Shown here in pieces: positions 16,901-25,854 of a stretch of DNA of 64,000 nucleotides. Location of the stretch: assembly GCA_002256345.1 (NCBI GenBank), contig NKIY01000005.1, forward strand, positions 562,485-626,484, read 5' to 3'. The notes below the pieces were generated by a model. The model had not been told where the DNA came from and made no database searches. It worked only from the letters and a program-made list of their open reading frames with translations. Each line of letters begins with the position of its first letter. The stretch's first letter is position 1. Source of the stretch: Bradyrhizobiaceae bacterium PARB1 (GTDB lineage Bacteria > Pseudomonadota > Alphaproteobacteria > Rhizobiales > Xanthobacteraceae). The position numbers and the translations under genes are program-made.

Positions 16901-18201
16901 GCGATCTCCTTCTTGTCCCTACGCCGATAAACCAGCAGCATGAACGGCGCCAGCAATCGCATCAGGCCATGCGCTGCGATCGGCACGGGCTCCGAGAATG
17001 GCAGCGCGAGCTCGTCATCTGGCACGCCGCGCACCGCCTTCGCAAACTCGTTGCCTAGCGCAATCGACAGCGCCACCGCGCGGCCGTTGCAGCCGGTCCA
17101 GCCGAACGCATTCGGGCCGAGCTTGTGCATGCGCGGCAGGAAGTCCGTGGTCATGCCGACATAGCCGTTCCAGACATAGTCGAACTTCACCTCGCCGATC
17201 TCCGGCCACAGCCACTGCAGGCGCGCGCCGACCATCTCTTTCAGGCGGCTGGTCTTGTCGCCGAAGCCGATGACATTGCCGCCGGTGACGAGGCGGTTGC
17301 GCGCGTCGTAGCGCATGAAATAGAGCTCGCCATGGGTGTCGGACACCGCCTGCCGGCCCGGGATGATGGTCTTGCGCGCTTGTTCCGACAGCGGCTGCGT
17401 CGCCATCTGCCAGGACAGCACCGGCATCACTTCGCTCGCGATATCCGGCGAAAGCTGTTTCGAGAACTCACCGGTATAGGCATTGCTCGCGACGACCAGC
17501 GAACGTGCGCTGATCTGGCCCTGCGCGGTCTTGACGATCCAGCGATCACCCTGCCGTACAAAATTCTCCACCGGCGATCGCGCATAGATACGGCCGCCCT
17601 GCTCCAGCACCACGCGCGCGAGGCCCCGGGCCAGCGCCAGCGGATTGATATGACCGCCGGTCTTGTTCCAGAAGCCGCCGAACCATGCCGATGAGCCAAG
17701 CATCTTCCGCATCTCGTCTGAAGACAACAGCTCCACCGGCGCGCCGTGCTTCGACCACTGCTTGACGCGCCGCTCTGCGATCTTGATGCGGCCCGGCGAA
17801 TGCACCGGCTGGATCCAGCCATTCTGCTCGCCCTCGGCCTGGATCTGATAGCGGCGGACGAGATCGAACAGGATCGAGGCGCTGTCGCGGATGATGCCGA
17901 CAAGCCGCTCACCGGCGGCGCCATAGCGCTTGATGATGTCCTCGGGATCGGGGCGCGACAGCGTCGGGATCACCTGGCCATTGTTGCGGCCGGACGCACC
18001 CCAGCCGGGCTCAACGGCCTCGACGACTGCGACATCGATCCCCTGCTCGCGCAGATGCAGCGCGGTGGAGAGGCCGGTGAAGCCGGCGCCGATGACGACG
18101 ACATCGGCCTCAAGGCTTCCCTTCAGCACCGGCAATTCCGGCCCGGACGGCGTGACGGCAGCCCAGAGCGATTTCGGCCAGGGCGCGTTTGCGGTTTCCA
18201 T
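16897..18201 (-). CDS. FAD-dependent amine/amino-acid oxidoreductase (DAO family, PuuB-like)
   Basis: A 434-residue flavoenzyme of the D-amino acid oxidase fold. The dinucleotide-binding motif VVVIGAGFTGLSTALHL covers 34-50, with Glu61 ending the second strand, followed by GWGASGRNNGQV, the pattern seen in gamma-glutamylputrescine-oxidase-like proteins. The C-terminal FAD motif is around WNGYVGMTTDFLPRMHKLGPN and WTGCNGRAVALSIALG. The last 30 residues contain a short hydrophobic stretch (LMRLLAPFMLLVYRR), which may attach it to the membrane. Convergent with the peptide importer; a role in oxidising an imported amine or amino acid is inferred. Confidence 0.8.
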   Translation of the reverse strand: METANAPWPKSLWAAVTPSGPELPVLKGSLEADVVVIGAGFTGLSTALHLREQGIDVAVVEAVEPGWGASGRNNGQVIPTLSRPDPEDIIKRYGAAGERLVGIIRDSASILFDLVRRYQIQAEGEQNGWIQPVHSPGRIKIAERRVKQWSKHGAPVELLSSDEMRKMLGSSAWFGGFWNKTGGHINPLALARGLARVVLEQGGRIYARSPVENFVRQGDRWIVKTAQGQISARSLVVASNAYTGEFSKQLSPDIASEVMPVLSWQMATQPLSEQARKTIIPGRQAVSDTHGELYFMRYDARNRLVTGGNVIGFGDKTSRLKEMVGARLQWLWPEIGEVKFDYVWNGYVGMTTDFLPRMHKLGPNAFGWTGCNGRAVALSIALGNEFAKAVRGVPDDELALPFSEPVPIAAHGLMRLLAPFMLLVYRRRDKKEIA

Positions 18202-18337
18202 CGTCAGCCTCTTCCAGTCCCAACTTGCACGGCAAAATCATAGCCAAACGCAGGGCAGATCACATGATCCGTTCCCTTGCGATGGTTCCGCATTCTGCAT
18301 AGTTTACGCGCCCAATCCAATGCAAGGCGGTGTACGC

Positions 18338-19195
18338 ATGACCCTCAAGAACATCATCGGAATCGACCATGCCGTGGTCTCCGTCAAAGACCTCGACGCC
18401 GCAGCCGCGATCTGGAAAAAGCTCGGCTTCACGCTCTCACCGCGCGGCACTCACAGCGCCAAGATGGGCTCGGGCAACTACACGATCATGCTCGATCCCG
18501 ATTATGTCGAACTGCTGGGCGTGATCGCCGAAACCGAGCACAACGCGCCGATGCGGGATTTCCTGGCCAAGCGCGGCGAAGGCGTCGAGCGCATCGCCTT
18601 CACGGCGGTGGATTCCGCCGCTGGCGCCGAAGAAATCCGCGAACGCGGCTATGAGCCCATTGGCCCCACCGATTTCGAGCGCCCGGTGACGCTGCCGGAT
18701 GGCACCGTGAGCGCGGCGAAGTTTCGCGTGTTTCACTGGCCGATCGTCGAGGCGCCGGGCGGGCTGCGCATCTTCGCTTGCCAGCACAAGACGCGCGAGA
18801 CGGTGTGGATTCCCGAACTGATGCAGCATGCCAATACGGCCAGGCGCATGAAGCAGGTGCTGATCGTCACCGACGAGCCAGCGAAGGACGCTGCGCATAT
18901 GGCGAAGCTCATTGACGGAACGACACGCGATGAGAGCGACGGCGCGGTGGCCGTGCCATCGGGGGGCGATCGCGCGGACTTCGTGTTCCTGACGAAGGAT
19001 GTGCTGGCGAAGCGCTTTCCGGGCACGTCGTTGGATGGCGCACCGGCGCGTGGCGGCGTGGCGCTGGTGTTCATCGCGGGCGATCTGGCCGCGGCAGAGA
19101 AGGCTGTGGGATCGGCGGGTGCGAAGACCGAGGTCGGTGTGGTCGTGCCGCCAGCCAATGCGAATGGCACGCTGCTGGCTTTTGTGAAGAGCTGA
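18338..19195 (+). CDS. VOC-family (glyoxalase-like) protein
   Basis: A 285-residue cytoplasmic protein beginning IIGIDHAVVSVKDLDAAAAIWKKLGF, the first strand-helix of a vicinal-oxygen-chelate module, followed by further modules to the C-terminus. ATG 18338 was chosen for AAGGCGG 7 bp upstream and because the VOC fold starts at once; upstream codons in the same frame are antisense to the FAD gene. Relatives are dioxygenases, isomerases or unannotated glyoxalase-like proteins. The enzymatic activity is unknown. Confidence 0.78.
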   Translation: MTLKNIIGIDHAVVSVKDLDAAAAIWKKLGFTLSPRGTHSAKMGSGNYTIMLDPDYVELLGVIAETEHNAPMRDFLAKRGEGVERIAFTAVDSAAGAEEIRERGYEPIGPTDFERPVTLPDGTVSAAKFRVFHWPIVEAPGGLRIFACQHKTRETVWIPELMQHANTARRMKQVLIVTDEPAKDAAHMAKLIDGTTRDESDGAVAVPSGGDRADFVFLTKDVLAKRFPGTSLDGAPARGGVALVFIAGDLAAAEKAVGSAGAKTEVGVVVPPANANGTLLAFVKS

Positions 19196-19204
19196 TCTCT
19201 CCAC

Positions 19205-19330
19205 GTCATTCCGGGGCGGGGCCGGCACTTGCCGGACCCGAACCCGGAATCTCGACATGGGAGTCTCCAGGAGCCAAGCCACACGGAGCTTCCGGGTTCG
19301 CATTCGAAGACGAACGCGCCCCGGAATGAC
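19205..19330. repeat. Dispersed palindromic repeat, family B copy 2
   Basis: About 126 bp bounded by GTCATTCCGGGGC and GCCCCGGAATGAC, with inner arms around CGAACCCGGAAT and TTCCGGGTTCG. Same design as 10298-10413. It lies 9 bp after the VOC stop and just before the end of the convergent dipeptidase gene, so it may end transcripts from both sides. Confidence 0.75.
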
Positions 19331-19343
19331 GCAAGGGGCGAGA

Positions 19344-20720
19344 TTACGTCCCCTTCTCCCCCAGATCCCAGAACATCCCCGCCATGATGCGCAGCGCCTC
19401 GGCTGTCACCGGCTTGAGGATATGCTCATCGGGCGCGTGCTGCGAGCAGCCGGGATAGGAATGCGGGACCCACACGGTGGGCAATCCCAAAATATCCGTG
19501 AACACGTCGTTCGGCAGCGAGCCACCGAAATTCGGCAGCAGCGCTGGCGGCGTGCCCGTGGTCTTGCGCATAGACTCCACGGCCCAGCCCACCCACGGAT
19601 TGTCGATATCGGTGCGCGAGGCGTTGAAGAACTGCGACTGGCTCACCTTGATGTCGCCAAAGCCCTTGGCCGCAAGATGCTTCTCGATGGCGGGCACGAC
19701 ATTCTCGATATCGGTACCGACCACGAAACGAAGCTGCAACACGGCGTGCGCCTCGCCGGGAATGGCATTGGCGGGATTCGCGACATTGCCCGCATCGATG
19801 GCGAGCACTTCCAGCGTATTCCAGGCATATAGCCGTTCGGCAGGTGACAGCCCCTCCTCGCCCCAGCCTTCCGACAGCGATGGCTCGTCCGGCGTCGGCG
19901 ACACCACCACATCGGCCAGCGCCGCGCGGATCTGGTTGGTGATGCGGGGCGGCTTCAGCGCATCGAGCAGGATGCGGCCGTCGCGGTCCACCAGGGTCGA
20001 AATCGCCGAAGCAAGAACGGTGGCGGGATTGGCGAGCAGACCGCCCCAATTGCCGGAATGATGCGCGCCATCGCGCAGCTTGAGATCGAGATGGATGCGG
20101 CGGCCGCCACGACAACCCAAGAAGATCGTAGGCCGCTCCGCCGACAGACGCGGGCCGTCAGACGCAAGAAACAGATCGGCTTTCAATTCGTCGCGCAGCT
20201 TCTCGCAAACCTTCGGCAAATCGGGCGAGCCGATCTCCTCGCCCATCTCCACGATAAACTTTACATTGAAGCCGAGCTTGCCGCCGCGCACCTCATGCAC
20301 GGCGCGGAGCGCGGCGATGTTGATGGCGTGCTGGCCCTTGTTGTCGGCAGTGCCGCGGCCATAGACGCGCTCGCCCACCGTGGTGCAGCGCCACGGATCG
20401 AGGCCATCGCGCCACTCGCCTTCCATGCCGGGCACGACGTCGCCATGGCCATACATCAGCACGGTCGGCAGATCATCGCTCTCGTGATAGGTCGCGAGCA
20501 GGTTCGGCCCGCGGCATGATGGCGACGGGACGATCTTTGTGGTGAAGCCGAGCGCGGTGAATTGCGGCACCAGCTCCTTGTCGAGATAAGCTTGCAGCTC
20601 GGCGCCTCGCTTGTCGCTTTGGCTCTCGGTCTTGTAGGCGACCATGCGATCCAGCACGGCGAGAAACTCGCCGGACTGAAATTGCGCGTCGATGCGCGCG
20701 ATGGCTTGTTCGCGCGACAT
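19344..20720 (-). CDS. M20-family metallopeptidase (dipeptidase)
   Basis: A 458-residue zinc aminopeptidase/dipeptidase. Metal-site motifs are in order: YGHGDVVPG (His92, Asp94), GRGTADNKGQH (bridging Asp126), EMGEEIGSPD (catalytic Glu161, ligand Glu162), ASDGPR and a late HSYPGCSQHAPDEH. The insert at about 200-330 is the dimerisation domain. Its start overlaps the stop of the aminotransferase-like gene by one base, so it is the last gene of a three-gene operon with that gene and a small-molecule kinase. It probably releases amino acids from imported dipeptides or from a modified dipeptide. Confidence 0.88.
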   Translation of the reverse strand: MSREQAIARIDAQFQSGEFLAVLDRMVAYKTESQSDKRGAELQAYLDKELVPQFTALGFTTKIVPSPSCRGPNLLATYHESDDLPTVLMYGHGDVVPGMEGEWRDGLDPWRCTTVGERVYGRGTADNKGQHAINIAALRAVHEVRGGKLGFNVKFIVEMGEEIGSPDLPKVCEKLRDELKADLFLASDGPRLSAERPTIFLGCRGGRRIHLDLKLRDGAHHSGNWGGLLANPATVLASAISTLVDRDGRILLDALKPPRITNQIRAALADVVVSPTPDEPSLSEGWGEEGLSPAERLYAWNTLEVLAIDAGNVANPANAIPGEAHAVLQLRFVVGTDIENVVPAIEKHLAAKGFGDIKVSQSQFFNASRTDIDNPWVGWAVESMRKTTGTPPALLPNFGGSLPNDVFTDILGLPTVWVPHSYPGCSQHAPDEHILKPVTAEALRIMAGMFWDLGEKGT

Positions 20721-22060
20721 CAGAGTGTTGCGAAAACGGCATCGGCCTCGGTGAGGAGGCGATCGGCGTGGGCGGCGGTGAAAACCAGCGGCGGGCGAAT
20801 CTTCAGCGTGTTGGCGGCAGCGCCGGTCGCCGAGATCAGCACGCGGCGGGCGCGCAGGCCGTTGACGATGGCGGCAGCAGCCGCGGCATCGGGCTCCTTG
20901 GTGGTGCGATTCTTGACCATCTCGACGCCGACATAGAGACCGGAGCCACGGACATCGCCGATGCCCTGATACTTCTTCGCCAGTGCTTCAAAACCCTCGC
21001 GCAGGAGCTTGCCGACCTTCAGCGAATTCTCGACGAGCTTCTCGTCCTGGATGACATTGAGCACGGCCTGCGCCGCGGCCATGGCTACGGTGTTGCCGCC
21101 GAACGTATTGAAGTAGCGATTGTCGCGGCCAAATTTTTCGACGATCTCCGGCAGCATCACCGCGGCGGCGACGGGATAACCATTGCCCATTGGCTTGCCC
21201 ATGGTGATGATATCCGGCGTGATGCCGTGGCGCTGATAGCCCCACAGTTTCTCGCCGCTGCGGCCGAAGCCGGATTGCACTTCATCGGCGATGTAGATGC
21301 CGCCGGCCTTGTGCACGACATCGACGACGGGCTGCAGCAGGTTCGTCGGATGCGAGAAGATGCCATCCGACGAGAACATGGAGTCCGCAATGAAACAGGC
21401 GACGCCCGCGCCGCGGCGCTGCAGATCGACGATCTGTTCGGAGACTTTCTCAGCCATCCACTTACCCATGTTTTCCGGCGCGATACGATAGCTGTCCGGC
21501 GCCGGCACGCGGCGCACGAATGCGCCGAGCGGCGAGAACGGACCGAGCGACGGCGAGAAGCCGGCGGTCAATTCCGAATTGCCGTGATAGGCCTCGTCGG
21601 TGATGATGATGCCCTGATTGCCGGTATGGTGCTTGGCCATGCGCACAGCGAGATCATTGGCTTCGGAGCCAGTGCAAGTGAACATCGCATGGCGCGCCGG
21701 ACCATCGAAGGTCGCGAGTAGCTGCTCGGCGTAATCGAGAATCCCTTTCTGGATGTAGCGCGTATGGCTGCAGATGGTCTGTGCCTGCTTCGTGATGGCC
21801 TCGACCACGCGGGGATGGCAGTGGCCGATGGAAACGACATTGTTATAGGCGTCGAGATATTCGTTGCCTTCGCTGTCATAGAGCAGCACGCCATTGGCGC
21901 GCGCAACTTCGACGGGATCCTTGTAGAACAGGCGATAGGCCGGGCCGAGCAGCGCAATGCGGCGCTCCACCAGCTTGCGGCTTTCCGGGGTAAGGCTCTC
22001 TGCCGTGGCGGGATCGAAACCGTTGACCATCTTGCCGCGCTGGGCGGGTGTGACTGACAT
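20720..22060 (-). CDS. Class III aminotransferase-fold PLP enzyme, AGXT2L (phospho-lyase)-like
   Basis: A 446-residue fold-type I PLP enzyme. Cofactor residues: GSEAND (phosphate site), IADEVQSGFGR (Asp at the pyridine nitrogen), and Lys289 in MGKPMGNGYP. AAAGGAG precedes the ATG. It matches, from memory, the mammalian phosphoethanolamine / phosphohydroxylysine phospho-lyases (ETNPPL, PHYKPL) in long stretches: LDAYNNVVSIGHCHP, RYFNTFGGN, GDVRGSGLYVGVEMVK and LKIRPPLVF. Those enzymes remove phosphate and ammonia from a phosphorylated amino alcohol to give an aldehyde. The kinase gene 24 bp upstream supports such a role over a plain transaminase, but this is inference. Confidence 0.82.
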   Translation of the reverse strand: MSVTPAQRGKMVNGFDPATAESLTPESRKLVERRIALLGPAYRLFYKDPVEVARANGVLLYDSEGNEYLDAYNNVVSIGHCHPRVVEAITKQAQTICSHTRYIQKGILDYAEQLLATFDGPARHAMFTCTGSEANDLAVRMAKHHTGNQGIIITDEAYHGNSELTAGFSPSLGPFSPLGAFVRRVPAPDSYRIAPENMGKWMAEKVSEQIVDLQRRGAGVACFIADSMFSSDGIFSHPTNLLQPVVDVVHKAGGIYIADEVQSGFGRSGEKLWGYQRHGITPDIITMGKPMGNGYPVAAAVMLPEIVEKFGRDNRYFNTFGGNTVAMAAAQAVLNVIQDEKLVENSLKVGKLLREGFEALAKKYQGIGDVRGSGLYVGVEMVKNRTTKEPDAAAAAAIVNGLRARRVLISATGAAANTLKIRPPLVFTAAHADRLLTEADAVFATL

Positions 22061-22084
22061 GCGATGCTCCTTTGAATTCCGGTG

Positions 22085-23083
22085 TTAGCGCACGAGGTCG
22101 ATCAGCTCGTTGCCGAGATCGTCCATCGAACGATTGAGGAACCAGTCGATCTGGCCCCAGGTCATGTGGTTGTTGCGGAGAACATAGTCGGCCACCGACG
22201 GCACTCGATTGGCCATCGCGGTGGACAGCAGGATACGCGTGGTGAGACGCGACATGATCAGCGGCGGGATCAGCGCGAGCTCTTCCTCGGTCAGATCGGC
22301 GATGGCGAGATAGCCGCGCAGGAGATCGCGCCCATGAGCGAAGACCTCGCCGTCCATCCGCTCCGGCAACTGGTTGAGCATCGCCGTCGAGACATCGATG
22401 GCGATAGCCGTACGCACGGTGTCGCCGAAATCGATGATGCCGCTGATGAAGGTCGGCAGCGCGGGATCAGCGACGATGTTGGAGCGCGTGAAGTCGTTAT
22501 GCAGCACCTGCTGGCGGCACTGCTTCAGGCGCGGTTCGATGGAGGCGAAGCGCTCGAGCACGGTCTCTAGCTTCTTGCGCCATACAGTGTCGGTGATTTC
22601 CGGCAGCAGCGGTGCAAGGGTCGGCAGGTTCTTCACATCCCATGGCACCACGCGGTTTTCGGTGGGATGGCTGAAATCAGCGAGCGCGTGGCGCAAGGTC
22701 GCGAGCAGCCGGCCGATTTCCTCGCGGCCTCCAGTATCGATGACCACCTCGCTCAGCGGCTGGCCCTCGACAAAGGACATCAATCGAACCTGGCGGGACT
22801 GCCCGGCGCGGTCGGTATAAAGAAAGTGTCCTTCGCCCGCCGTATTGGGGATCACACGCGGGATCGGCAGTTCGGGCGCGCGGGCCGCGACATGCTCGAG
22901 CACACGGATCTGCAGATCGATCTCGGCAATATCCTCGGTGGGATTGGCGACCTTGAGCACGTAGCGCCGACCTTGCGCTGGTGCGATCCGGAAGGTGTCA
23001 TCCTTTTCAGTGGCAAAACGGGTCGGCTTCCCCTCGATGCCATAGTGTATGCGGGCCAGATCGACGGCCTCCGCCTCACTCAT
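22085..23083 (-). CDS. APH-family small-molecule kinase, hydroxylysine kinase-like
   Basis: A 332-residue kinase of the aminoglycoside/choline kinase fold. An N-terminal lobe strand carries YVLKVANP (ATP lysine). The catalytic loop is VLHNDFTRSNI (His195, Asp197) and the metal-binding motif is GIIDFGD (Asp218). The stretch WDVKNLPTL and the catalytic region recall mammalian hydroxylysine kinase (HYKK/AGPHD1). ATG 23083 is preferred because the domain begins there; an open frame continues up to 23386 but its sequence looks non-coding, and no ribosome site is clear. First gene of the operon with the AGXT2L-like enzyme and the dipeptidase. The likely product is a phosphorylated amino alcohol for the next enzyme. 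Confidence 0.8.
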   Translation of the reverse strand: MSEAEAVDLARIHYGIEGKPTRFATEKDDTFRIAPAQGRRYVLKVANPTEDIAEIDLQIRVLEHVAARAPELPIPRVIPNTAGEGHFLYTDRAGQSRQVRLMSFVEGQPLSEVVIDTGGREEIGRLLATLRHALADFSHPTENRVVPWDVKNLPTLAPLLPEITDTVWRKKLETVLERFASIEPRLKQCRQQVLHNDFTRSNIVADPALPTFISGIIDFGDTVRTAIAIDVSTAMLNQLPERMDGEVFAHGRDLLRGYLAIADLTEEELALIPPLIMSRLTTRILLSTAMANRVPSVADYVLRNNHMTWGQIDWFLNRSMDDLGNELIDLVR

Positions 23084-23375
23084 GTTTATATACGATGCCG
23101 CGAGGCCGCTCTGCATTGCAATCGGAGCGGAAGTCTCGTGTTTCACTTGGGCACATCCACTTGGGTTGATCGATCTCGATTCGGAACCGGCTTCTGCATG
23201 CAAGCCGGTCTGATCGGCATTGGCAATGCCGATGCCCGTTCTAGCAATCTCGATGCCAATTGCCAGGATATCCACGGTATCCGGCTCCCAAGGGCCAAAT
23301 GCATGGCAGAGCGTGCAGGGATCAATCGATCCACCCAGGCGTTGGCCCCAATCAGACGAGCTTGAGGGATTTTCC

Positions 23376-24188
23376 GTGACCATCAATTTCGAAACGCTGT
23401 GGGCTTCGCTGCTGCTCTATGGGCTGAACGTACTCTACGCTGCTGCCCTTCTCGCAGTCGGCTTCTATCTGTCAGGCGCCGCGGATCGCATCGTGACAGG
23501 CGCATTGTCTCATACCCGCCGGATCGATCCGCTCGTGTCGAACTTCGTCGCCTCGCTCGCGCGCTATGCGGTGCTGGCCGTGGTCGGCATCGCGGTGCTG
23601 CAGCTCTTCGGCATCCAGACCGCAAGTCTGGTCGCGGTGCTGGGTGCTGCGTCTCTGGCAATCGGCCTGGCGCTGCAAGGCACGCTCACAAATCTCGCCG
23701 CGGGCGTAATGCTGCTGTTATTTCGGCCGTTCAAGATCGGGGACAATGTCGAAGTCGGCGGCAAAGCCGGCACGGTGACGTCGCTATCGCTGTTCATGAC
23801 CGAATTGAAGACGGCGGAGAATGTCCAAATCCTGTTGCCCAACGGGGCTGTATGGGGCGCGGCGATGATCAACAAGACGATCTATTCGGGCGGCAGCGCC
23901 GGCAAGGTCGAGGTGACGTTTCCGGTCCGCGCCGGCCAAGCTGCGCAGGCGATGGGCCGCGAAATGATCGCCGAGCTCGCGCGCGACAAGCGGGTTCAGA
24001 CGGAGCCGGCGCCGGCCGCAACCGTGTCAAAAGTCGTCAATCTCGCCGGCAATGAAGGTGGCGCGGTTGAACTGACCATATCGGCCACGACCAATCCAGG
24101 CGACGTAGATAGCGTGAAGGCGAGATTGCTGGAAGCGGTCAACGCTTACGTCGCGAGCCGTTCGCCGGCTGCTCAGCCGGCCTCTTAA
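23376..24188 (+). CDS. MscS-family small-conductance mechanosensitive channel
   Basis: A 270-residue inner-membrane channel that opens on membrane tension to release solutes in osmotic downshock. GTG 23376 has GAGGGA 6 bp upstream; an earlier ATG at 23220 would add a hydrophilic tail antisense to the kinase leader. Helices lie at about 6-29, 48-70 and 77-100, the last being the Ala/Gly-rich pore helix (AVLGAASLAIGLALQGTLTNLAAGVML). The beta domain follows with FRPFKIGDNVEVGG and the channel's PNG motif (LLPNGAVWGAAMINKT). Short form, close to E. coli MscS in length. Confidence 0.9.
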   Translation: MTINFETLWASLLLYGLNVLYAAALLAVGFYLSGAADRIVTGALSHTRRIDPLVSNFVASLARYAVLAVVGIAVLQLFGIQTASLVAVLGAASLAIGLALQGTLTNLAAGVMLLLFRPFKIGDNVEVGGKAGTVTSLSLFMTELKTAENVQILLPNGAVWGAAMINKTIYSGGSAGKVEVTFPVRAGQAAQAMGREMIAELARDKRVQTEPAPAATVSKVVNLAGNEGGAVELTISATTNPGDVDSVKARLLEAVNAYVASRSPAAQPAS

Positions 24189-24194
24189 ATGCCG

Positions 24195-24449
24195 CTACCT
24201 GGTACGGACGGTGCCGGTCGGCCCGCGCAGATCCGACAGCGGCACGCAGCTCTTCTTGCGACGCTGATTGTTCGGCGCGCCCTGCACCTTCAAGACCTTG
24301 CCGGGCGAGCACGAACCGTTATCGACATAGACGGTGGAATACGGATCCATCGCGAGCGGTTCGAAAGACAGAACTCTCTGCGCTGCCGACGGGTGAACCA
24401 TGGACAACGTAAGGGCTGCAGCAACAAGCCCAAGCCAAACTGAACGCAT
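24195..24449 (-). CDS. Small secreted protein of unknown function
   Basis: An 84-residue protein with a Sec signal peptide (MRSVWLGLVAAALTLSMVHPSAAQ). The mature part has PYSTVYVDNGSCSPGKVLKVQG and a second Cys in KKSCVPL, a pattern I know from small secreted rhizobial proteins of the DUF6719 kind. ATG 24449 starts exactly at the signal peptide; the frame is open further upstream to 24521 without a ribosome site. It ends 6 bp from the end of the convergent mscS-like gene. Confidence 0.65.
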   Translation of the reverse strand: MRSVWLGLVAAALTLSMVHPSAAQRVLSFEPLAMDPYSTVYVDNGSCSPGKVLKVQGAPNNQRRKKSCVPLSDLRGPTGTVRTR

Positions 24450-24838
24450 CAATTCTATCTCGCGTAAAAAACCAGACCGGCGATGACGACCATGGCCGCC
24501 ACCGCAAACAAATGGGCACAAGCGATCGATACGGCTTCGACCGCGGGCCCTGCTTTCCGCTTAAGCCCGGATACGGGCATGCGCGACGCAGATGGCGCCC
24601 TGGAACGAGATATCGTCAATTGAACAGTCCCCAATGCCGGCGCGAAGACGTCCCCAGTGCGCCGACAGCCACAAACTCGGCATCAAATGAGGCGAGAGTG
24701 AGTCAGTGTCACGACATGAGACGATCGAACGCCGATACATCGAGCCAGTTTCATCTGCGATGCATCGGGCTTTCGTGATTTCCCTTGCCGGCGCATGACT
24801 TTCTCCGAAAGCCGGTAATCATCTCGCACAGAAGCGCT
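24450..24838. other. Gene-free stretch
   Basis: About 390 bp between two small secreted-protein genes on the minus strand. It should hold the promoter of the 24195-24449 gene. Short open frames are present but lack ribosome sites, signal peptides or recognisable motifs; nothing else was seen. Confidence 0.35.
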
Positions 24839-25174
24839 TTAGTTGTCCTGCGTCGCCCATGCCCTGCCGGCTTGTGCGACACTGGGCGCGACATCGCGTC
24901 CGCAATTCTCGGCAGCACGTTCGAATTGCTCTTGAATTTCAGACGTCACGGATCCCGCTGCACTGTCGATCTCGCGCAAGGAGACCGTCGAAGTGAATTC
25001 AGCCGCGAAGCAGCGACAAAATTTCCTTGAATCGTTCGAAGGCCGGTTCGGCCGTTTGCGAAAATGATTGGAACAGCTCTTTTCGAGATTGGACGCCATC
25101 TGGTCGATTTCATTGGCGAATACCGGCGATGCGCAGAGCAACGCCAATGCAATTGCCATCCCCTTAGACTGCAT
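24839..25174 (-). CDS. Small secreted protein of unknown function
   Basis: A 111-residue protein starting with a signal peptide (MQSKGMAIALALLCASPVFAN, cleavage after VFA). The mature part has three cysteines in SCSNHFRKRP, KFCRCFAAEF and a fourth in AENCGRDV, with a helical charged middle (REIDSAAGSVTSEIQEQFERAAE). Disulfides are likely in the periplasm. The frame is open to 25267 but ATG 25174 gives the signal peptide directly. Not recognised; no operon partner. Confidence 0.6.
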   Translation of the reverse strand: MQSKGMAIALALLCASPVFANEIDQMASNLEKSCSNHFRKRPNRPSNDSRKFCRCFAAEFTSTVSLREIDSAAGSVTSEIQEQFERAAENCGRDVAPSVAQAGRAWATQDN

Positions 25175-25352
25175 CCCGCTGCCCCGCGCCAAGGTCCCGA
25201 TCCCAAACTCACATGCAACTGTCATACTATACCTTGGTTCCGCGCATTTGTGACGCTTTGTATCCATCAGTGTCCGAGCGGCGCCTTAAACTGGGATGAA
25301 TTGTCGCAAATGCGACGGTTGAATCCGTCATCCCCAGCGGAGATGGTCGCGC

Positions 25353-25805
25353 ATGGGACGAATCCTGGAATTGATCGCGATCATCGTGATCGGCGGCGGG
25401 AGCGCGGCGTTATTTGCCTATTCGATGGGCTCGCTCGCGATGGACGAATTCGGCCTCGGCAGCCGGCAGCTCGTCTCAATTTCGCTATTGTCCGCAGGTT
25501 TTATCGCCCTGTTGCTCGTCGTCGAGTTCCTCGGCACGTTCAGGACCGCCGCCACGTCGCAAGACATGTCGGCTAAAGATGGCCCTCAACGGGAAAGCTT
25601 GATGCATCAGATCACCAAGGCCGACATCGTCATTTCCGTGGGTCGCGGCCTCATCATGGCCGCCGCCATCGTCGGAGCGACGTATTATTTCGGCAGCTGG
25701 TATCTCGGCGGCGAAGGCCTGGAAGCGCTATTCCACGGTGCCGACGACCATATCGCGGCTACCGTCGAAAGCACGATGACGCCGAAAACCGAAGCCACGC
25801 AGTAG
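25353..25805 (+). CDS. Small membrane protein of unknown function
   Basis: A 150-residue protein with three hydrophobic segments: about 5-26 (ELIAIIVIGGGSAALFAYSM), 40-62 (LVSISLLSAGFIALLLVVEFL) and 93-113 (VGRGLIMAAAIVGATYYFGSW). Between the second and third lies a hydrophilic stretch (TSQDMSAKDGPQRESLMHQ). GGAGATGG precedes the ATG. The family was not recognised. Monocistronic by appearance; convergent with the UDP-glucose dehydrogenase gene. Confidence 0.6.
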   Translation: MGRILELIAIIVIGGGSAALFAYSMGSLAMDEFGLGSRQLVSISLLSAGFIALLLVVEFLGTFRTAATSQDMSAKDGPQRESLMHQITKADIVISVGRGLIMAAAIVGATYYFGSWYLGGEGLEALFHGADDHIAATVESTMTPKTEATQ

Positions 25806-25854
25806 GCTGCCGTCCCGGCTTTTTCGCCAGAACGACAGCCGTGAGTGATTCTCC

